Part shown: positions 61,077 through 64,000 of the stretch, one piece after another
Position numbering within the stretch: the first letter of the stretch is position 1
Layout: each line of letters opens with the position of its first letter
NCBI GenBank assembly: GCA_026936335.1
Contig: JAPMXV010000013.1
Location: 183,156-247,155 of the forward strand
Origin: Mantamonas sphyraenae
Lineage: Eukaryota > CRuMs > Mantamonadidae
Length of the DNA: 64,000 bases
Direction of reading: 5' to 3'
Program-made: the position numbers and the translations under genes
Notes under the pieces: model-generated
Seen by the model: the letters and a program-made list of their open reading frames with translations, nothing else
The model's database searches: none
What the model was told of the DNA's origin: nothing

Positions 61077-63540
61077 TCATTCGAGGCGTTGGCGTTTGGA
61101 GGAGGAGGAGGAGGAGGAGGAGGTAGAGGAGGAGAGGTCTTTGCGCTTGGGCAGGGTGAAGGAGGGGATGGGGTAGGCGTTGACTAGTGCGGAGGTGGTG
61201 GGGCGGGTGGTGATGTGGGGTGTGATGCGGTCGATGAGGGTGTGGAGGAGGGTGTGCAGTGTGGCGTCGCTGGGTTTGGGTTTGTCGAGCCAGGCGATCT
61301 TGAGGGAGACGGAGGTGACGCCGCGGGTGAGGGTGGCGCTGCTGGCATCCATTACCTGCTTGTAGGTAAGGTTTGGCCTGAGGAGGCGGACAAAGAAGGC
61401 CAGGTCAACAGGCGGCACGCCAACGTTGCCCAGAGCCAGGATGATGTGTCGCAGCAGGGACCGCAGGTCGCCGTTGTTGATCAGCTCACGCAGTGCTTGG
61501 TGCTCGTTTGTGTGCTCATGTCGAGGGTGCTTGGCTGCGCGTGCCTTCATGTGTGCCAGCAGCGTCTGGAACTCCCGCTCAGTGCAGCTGCCACGCTTGT
61601 CGCCGGGGGTGGCACTGCTCCAGCCTCTGCGCACAGACACAGGATGCCACTTGTCCACCTTGGTGGTGGTGAGATGGTGGTCGTAGTCGCATTGTGTCCA
61701 GTGTGGGTCGCTGTCGTTGTCAGCTGGGCGTCGTGCTTTGTGCAGCCACAGCTGGGTCTGCTTGTGCTCCTTCCAGGTGGTGGGATGGGGCCTGTTGCCG
61801 AGAGTGTCCATCTGTGTCATGATGAGGTGGAGGAGGGCGTAGTTGGGGTCACCGTGGTCGTGTGGCTCCTCCAGCCAGCACACCTTCAACCCAGTCTTTG
61901 TCACACCCATGGCCAGACCTGCGTGGAGGATGGCACTGATGCACGCCTGTTGATCCATTTCACGGCCGAGAAGGGAGAGGCAGAGGGCCATGTCCCCCTG
62001 GGAGAGGGTGATGGTGCCCAGAGCGAGCTGAATCTGTCGGACCAGCGTGGTCGTGGTGCCATGGCAGACCACAACACGCGCCTGCAGTGTCATGAGGTCA
62101 GGGATGTCATCGATGGGATGCTCGTTGGCCAGGGTGTGCATGTGGTTCAGCAGTGCCGTGTGCTCCTTTTTGTTGCTGTGGCTGCGCTCTTCACTGCGCC
62201 AGTCCCGCGACCACCCTTTACGCACAACGCCATCTGGCAACTTGTTCGTCTTGTTCACGCCTGCGTTCTTAAGTGCGCCGTTGTCTCCGTTCTTGGCCCT
62301 CCTTGCCCGTGTGCTCGACGTTCCTGTCTCGGTGCCACTGCCAGCCGTGACCCTGAGCCTGCGCTGTCCGCTGACTTTAATCTTTTGTGGACCGGTGCGT
62401 CGGCTGGTGTGGCACCTGCGTCGTCGTGTGTGGCCTCTGCTTGTGCGTCTCGGCTGCCATTCGTCCGCGTCCTCCTGCTCCAAGTCGTCTTCGTCGTCGT
62501 CGCTGTCGTCTTGCGGTATGTACTCCTCATCCATGGCATCACCAGTGTCTGCAAAGCTGAAAGTACCCTGCATTGCCATCCCGTCATCCACATGCTGCTG
62601 GGTTGCGTCGAGTGCCTCGCCTTCTTCATCATACGCCTCCATTCCTGAGCTGGTTATCCACTCTGAGTTGCTGGAGATTGACCGTGGTACACGGTGGCCA
62701 AAGTTCAGGAACATCAGGTCCTCCACGTCTCCAGTGTCATGTGTGTGTGTGTCTTGGTCTGCGTCGTCGTCGTCGCTGTCTCCAGTCTGCCGTGTGGCCT
62801 GGTGGGAGGAGGACGACGATGTGGTGGTGGATGTGGTCTGTGTGATGCCCACAAAGGCAGGGCTGATGCGTTTGCGGACGCGGTTGTGGTTTGTGGTGGG
62901 TTGAGCAGGCGGACGGTGCGACGGAGGCTGAGCGAAGTGCATCTGGGCGGTTTGTCGCGGCTGAGGAGGCGGCGGAGGAGGATAGGCGTAGTATGGGTGG
63001 CCCTGATGGGCGTATGCATGATGCTGCTGGGAATGGGTGTTGACAGGGATCCAGATGATGGGTGGTTGTGGGTGCTGGTACGGGTTTTGTACGCCAGAAA
63101 CGGGCAGCATGTTCGGAAACGGCTGGGCAGCCATGGGAGGGACCATGTACCCGTAGCTGTGTGGGAGACGCGGAGGGGCAAGGAGGGATGGGAACGGTGA
63201 GCGGAAAGCGGAATGGACGCCGTCAGGGCAGAAGCGGGGGTGAAGGGAGGCTGGAACGAGCAAAGAGGGAAAACGAAGGAGATTGGCAGACGGAGAAACT
63301 GGCAACGGGGAGGGCAGTAACAGGGGAGAGGGGATCGGAGAACAGCGGAGAAGGCAGCAGCGGTGGTGAAGTGGAAGTGGAGATGCAGGAGAGGAGTGCA
63401 GTGAAGCGACGGAGGCATGCAGGAGGCAAGGGAGCGGGAGAAGCTGGGCAGTCAAAAAACGGAGTGGAAGGCAGAACGCACGCTGGGTAGGTGTTGGGTG
63501 TGTGTTGTTGCTTCGGAGTGTATGAGCAGTCTTCGTCCAT
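61077..63540 (-). CDS. Subtelomeric protein with a tandemly duplicated ~150-residue domain, unknown
   Basis: Exon 1 is 63540-63482 (MDEDCSYTPKQQHTP...), intron 325 nt (gtgcgt ... cacacag), exon 2 63156-61077; phases agree and the product is 712 residues. The N-terminal ~110 residues are Pro/Gln/His/Tyr-rich, followed by acidic and basic disordered stretches. Two homologous copies of a helical domain occupy residues ~330-480 and ~530-680: each starts VR+GWS, then LL-x-HM-x5-HP, I-x-LALG, a Leu-Leu pair, then GVT-x3-LK-x2-WL-(E/D)-(E/K)-P and a terminal L-x2-L-(I/M)-x4-D helix. I do not recognise the domain. The C-terminus is a poly-Ser/KRQRLE tail. It is the last gene before the telomere and is transcribed away from it. 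Confidence 0.75.
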
Positions 63541-63813
63541 GGTGGTTGTGGTGGTACTGGAATGTATGTGGATTGTGTTGGACTGGTGGAGGGTGTGGTG
63601 GGTGTTGGTGATACTTTGGTTGAAGGCGGATGGGCAGTGCAGACTGCGCGGCGTAGCAGGACGACGGCCACTCACCAGCAACGTTTCCACTCCCACCCAT
63701 TGCCCACTGCCCCACGTCCCCACCCTTCTCAGCCACCCAGCCAGCAGACACAAGCACGACTCAGATGACGTAGACCGGACTCATCACATCCGAAGCAATG
63801 AAATCAGACTACG
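63541..63813. other. Short subtelomeric spacer
   Basis: About 270 bp of unique, non-repetitive sequence between the last start codon and the telomere array. It must contain the promoter of the terminal gene. No subtelomeric satellite, transposon or tRNA seen. Confidence 0.6.
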
Positions 63814-64000
63814 GCTAGGGCTAGGGTTAGGGTTAAGGTTAGGGTTAGGGTTAGGCTTAGGGTTAGGGTTAGAGTTAGGGTTAGGGTTAGGGTTAGGATT
63901 AGGGTTAGGGTTAGGGTTAGGGTTAGGGTTAGGGTTAGGGTTAGGGTTAGGGTTAGGGTTAGGGTTAGGGTTAGGGTTAGGGTTAGGGTTAGGGTTAGGT
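63814..64000 (+). repeat. Telomeric (TTAGGG)n array
   Basis: About 30 TTAGGG units with the G-rich strand running 5'->3' to the right end, as at a chromosome terminus. The proximal ~90 bp contain variants (TAGGGC, TTAAGG, TTAGGC, TTAGAG, TTAGGA); from ~63905 the repeats are perfect until the final base, where TTAGGT ends the sequence. Confidence 0.98.

Noticed and set aside
1-64000. tRNA, rRNA, CRISPR array or transposon
   Set aside because: Reading both strands I saw no tRNA arm motifs, no rRNA core, no spaced repeats and no transposase, reverse transcriptase or long terminal repeats. A tRNAscan-SE and RepeatMasker run would settle this.

Overview
This window is the right-hand end of a eukaryotic nuclear chromosome. 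The last ~190 bases are (TTAGGG)n in the orientation expected at a 3' chromosome end, and about 30 protein genes fill the remainder. The genes have spliceosomal GT..AG introns, mostly about 75-330 nt, and many carry CTGAC roughly 20-30 nt before the 3' splice site. The gene content is free-living-protist-like: centrin, SART1/Snu66, TADA3, USP47, p24/TMED, VIPAS39/SPE-39, RPS23, a mitochondrial inner-membrane peptidase, RGS domains, SH2 and RUN domains. Centrin suggests centrioles or flagella. High GC, TTAGGG telomeres and SH2/RGS signalling would fit a unicellular relative of the opisthokonts (apusomonad- or choanoflagellate-like), but I cannot name the species from sequence alone.

Layout: 1-11.4 kb holds a 5'-truncated Lys/Ala/Glu-repeat protein, an acidic MEA1-like protein, SART1, VIPAS39, a BAR-like/RGS protein and a cyclophilin. 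11.4-22 kb holds an ARM/ankyrin protein, a p24 cargo receptor, a head-to-head pair of leucine-rich-repeat genes (one ending in a RING finger) and a small membrane protein. 22-34 kb holds a large RGS-PH-coiled-coil-RUN-RUN protein, a SANT/Myb protein, 3-ketodihydrosphingosine reductase, IMMP2L, a lectin/filamin-repeat surface protein and RPS23. 34-47.5 kb holds USP47, an ankyrin-RING protein, centrin, a mitochondrial carrier and a ~1,400-residue polytopic membrane protein. 47.5-61 kb holds a kelch protein, a nuclear-encoded SmpB (tmRNA-binding protein), a coiled-coil protein, a membrane protein, TADA3, a CHAT-protease/STAND-NTPase/SH2 protein and a SNF2 ATPase. The last gene (61.1-63.5 kb) encodes an unknown protein with an internally duplicated domain and starts only ~270 bp from the telomere repeats.

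The two most striking items are the CHAT-STAND-SH2 protein, whose domain plan looks like an NLR-type sensor joined to a caspase-like protease, and the SmpB gene, which implies trans-translation in an organelle of this eukaryote. The genome is very compact. Nine divergent gene pairs have start codons only ~30-280 bp apart, and most convergent pairs have stops within 7-65 bp of each other or overlap.

All exon structures below were read by eye from splice signals, phase continuity and protein-family expectation. Multi-exon genes are given as one span with the exons listed in the text.
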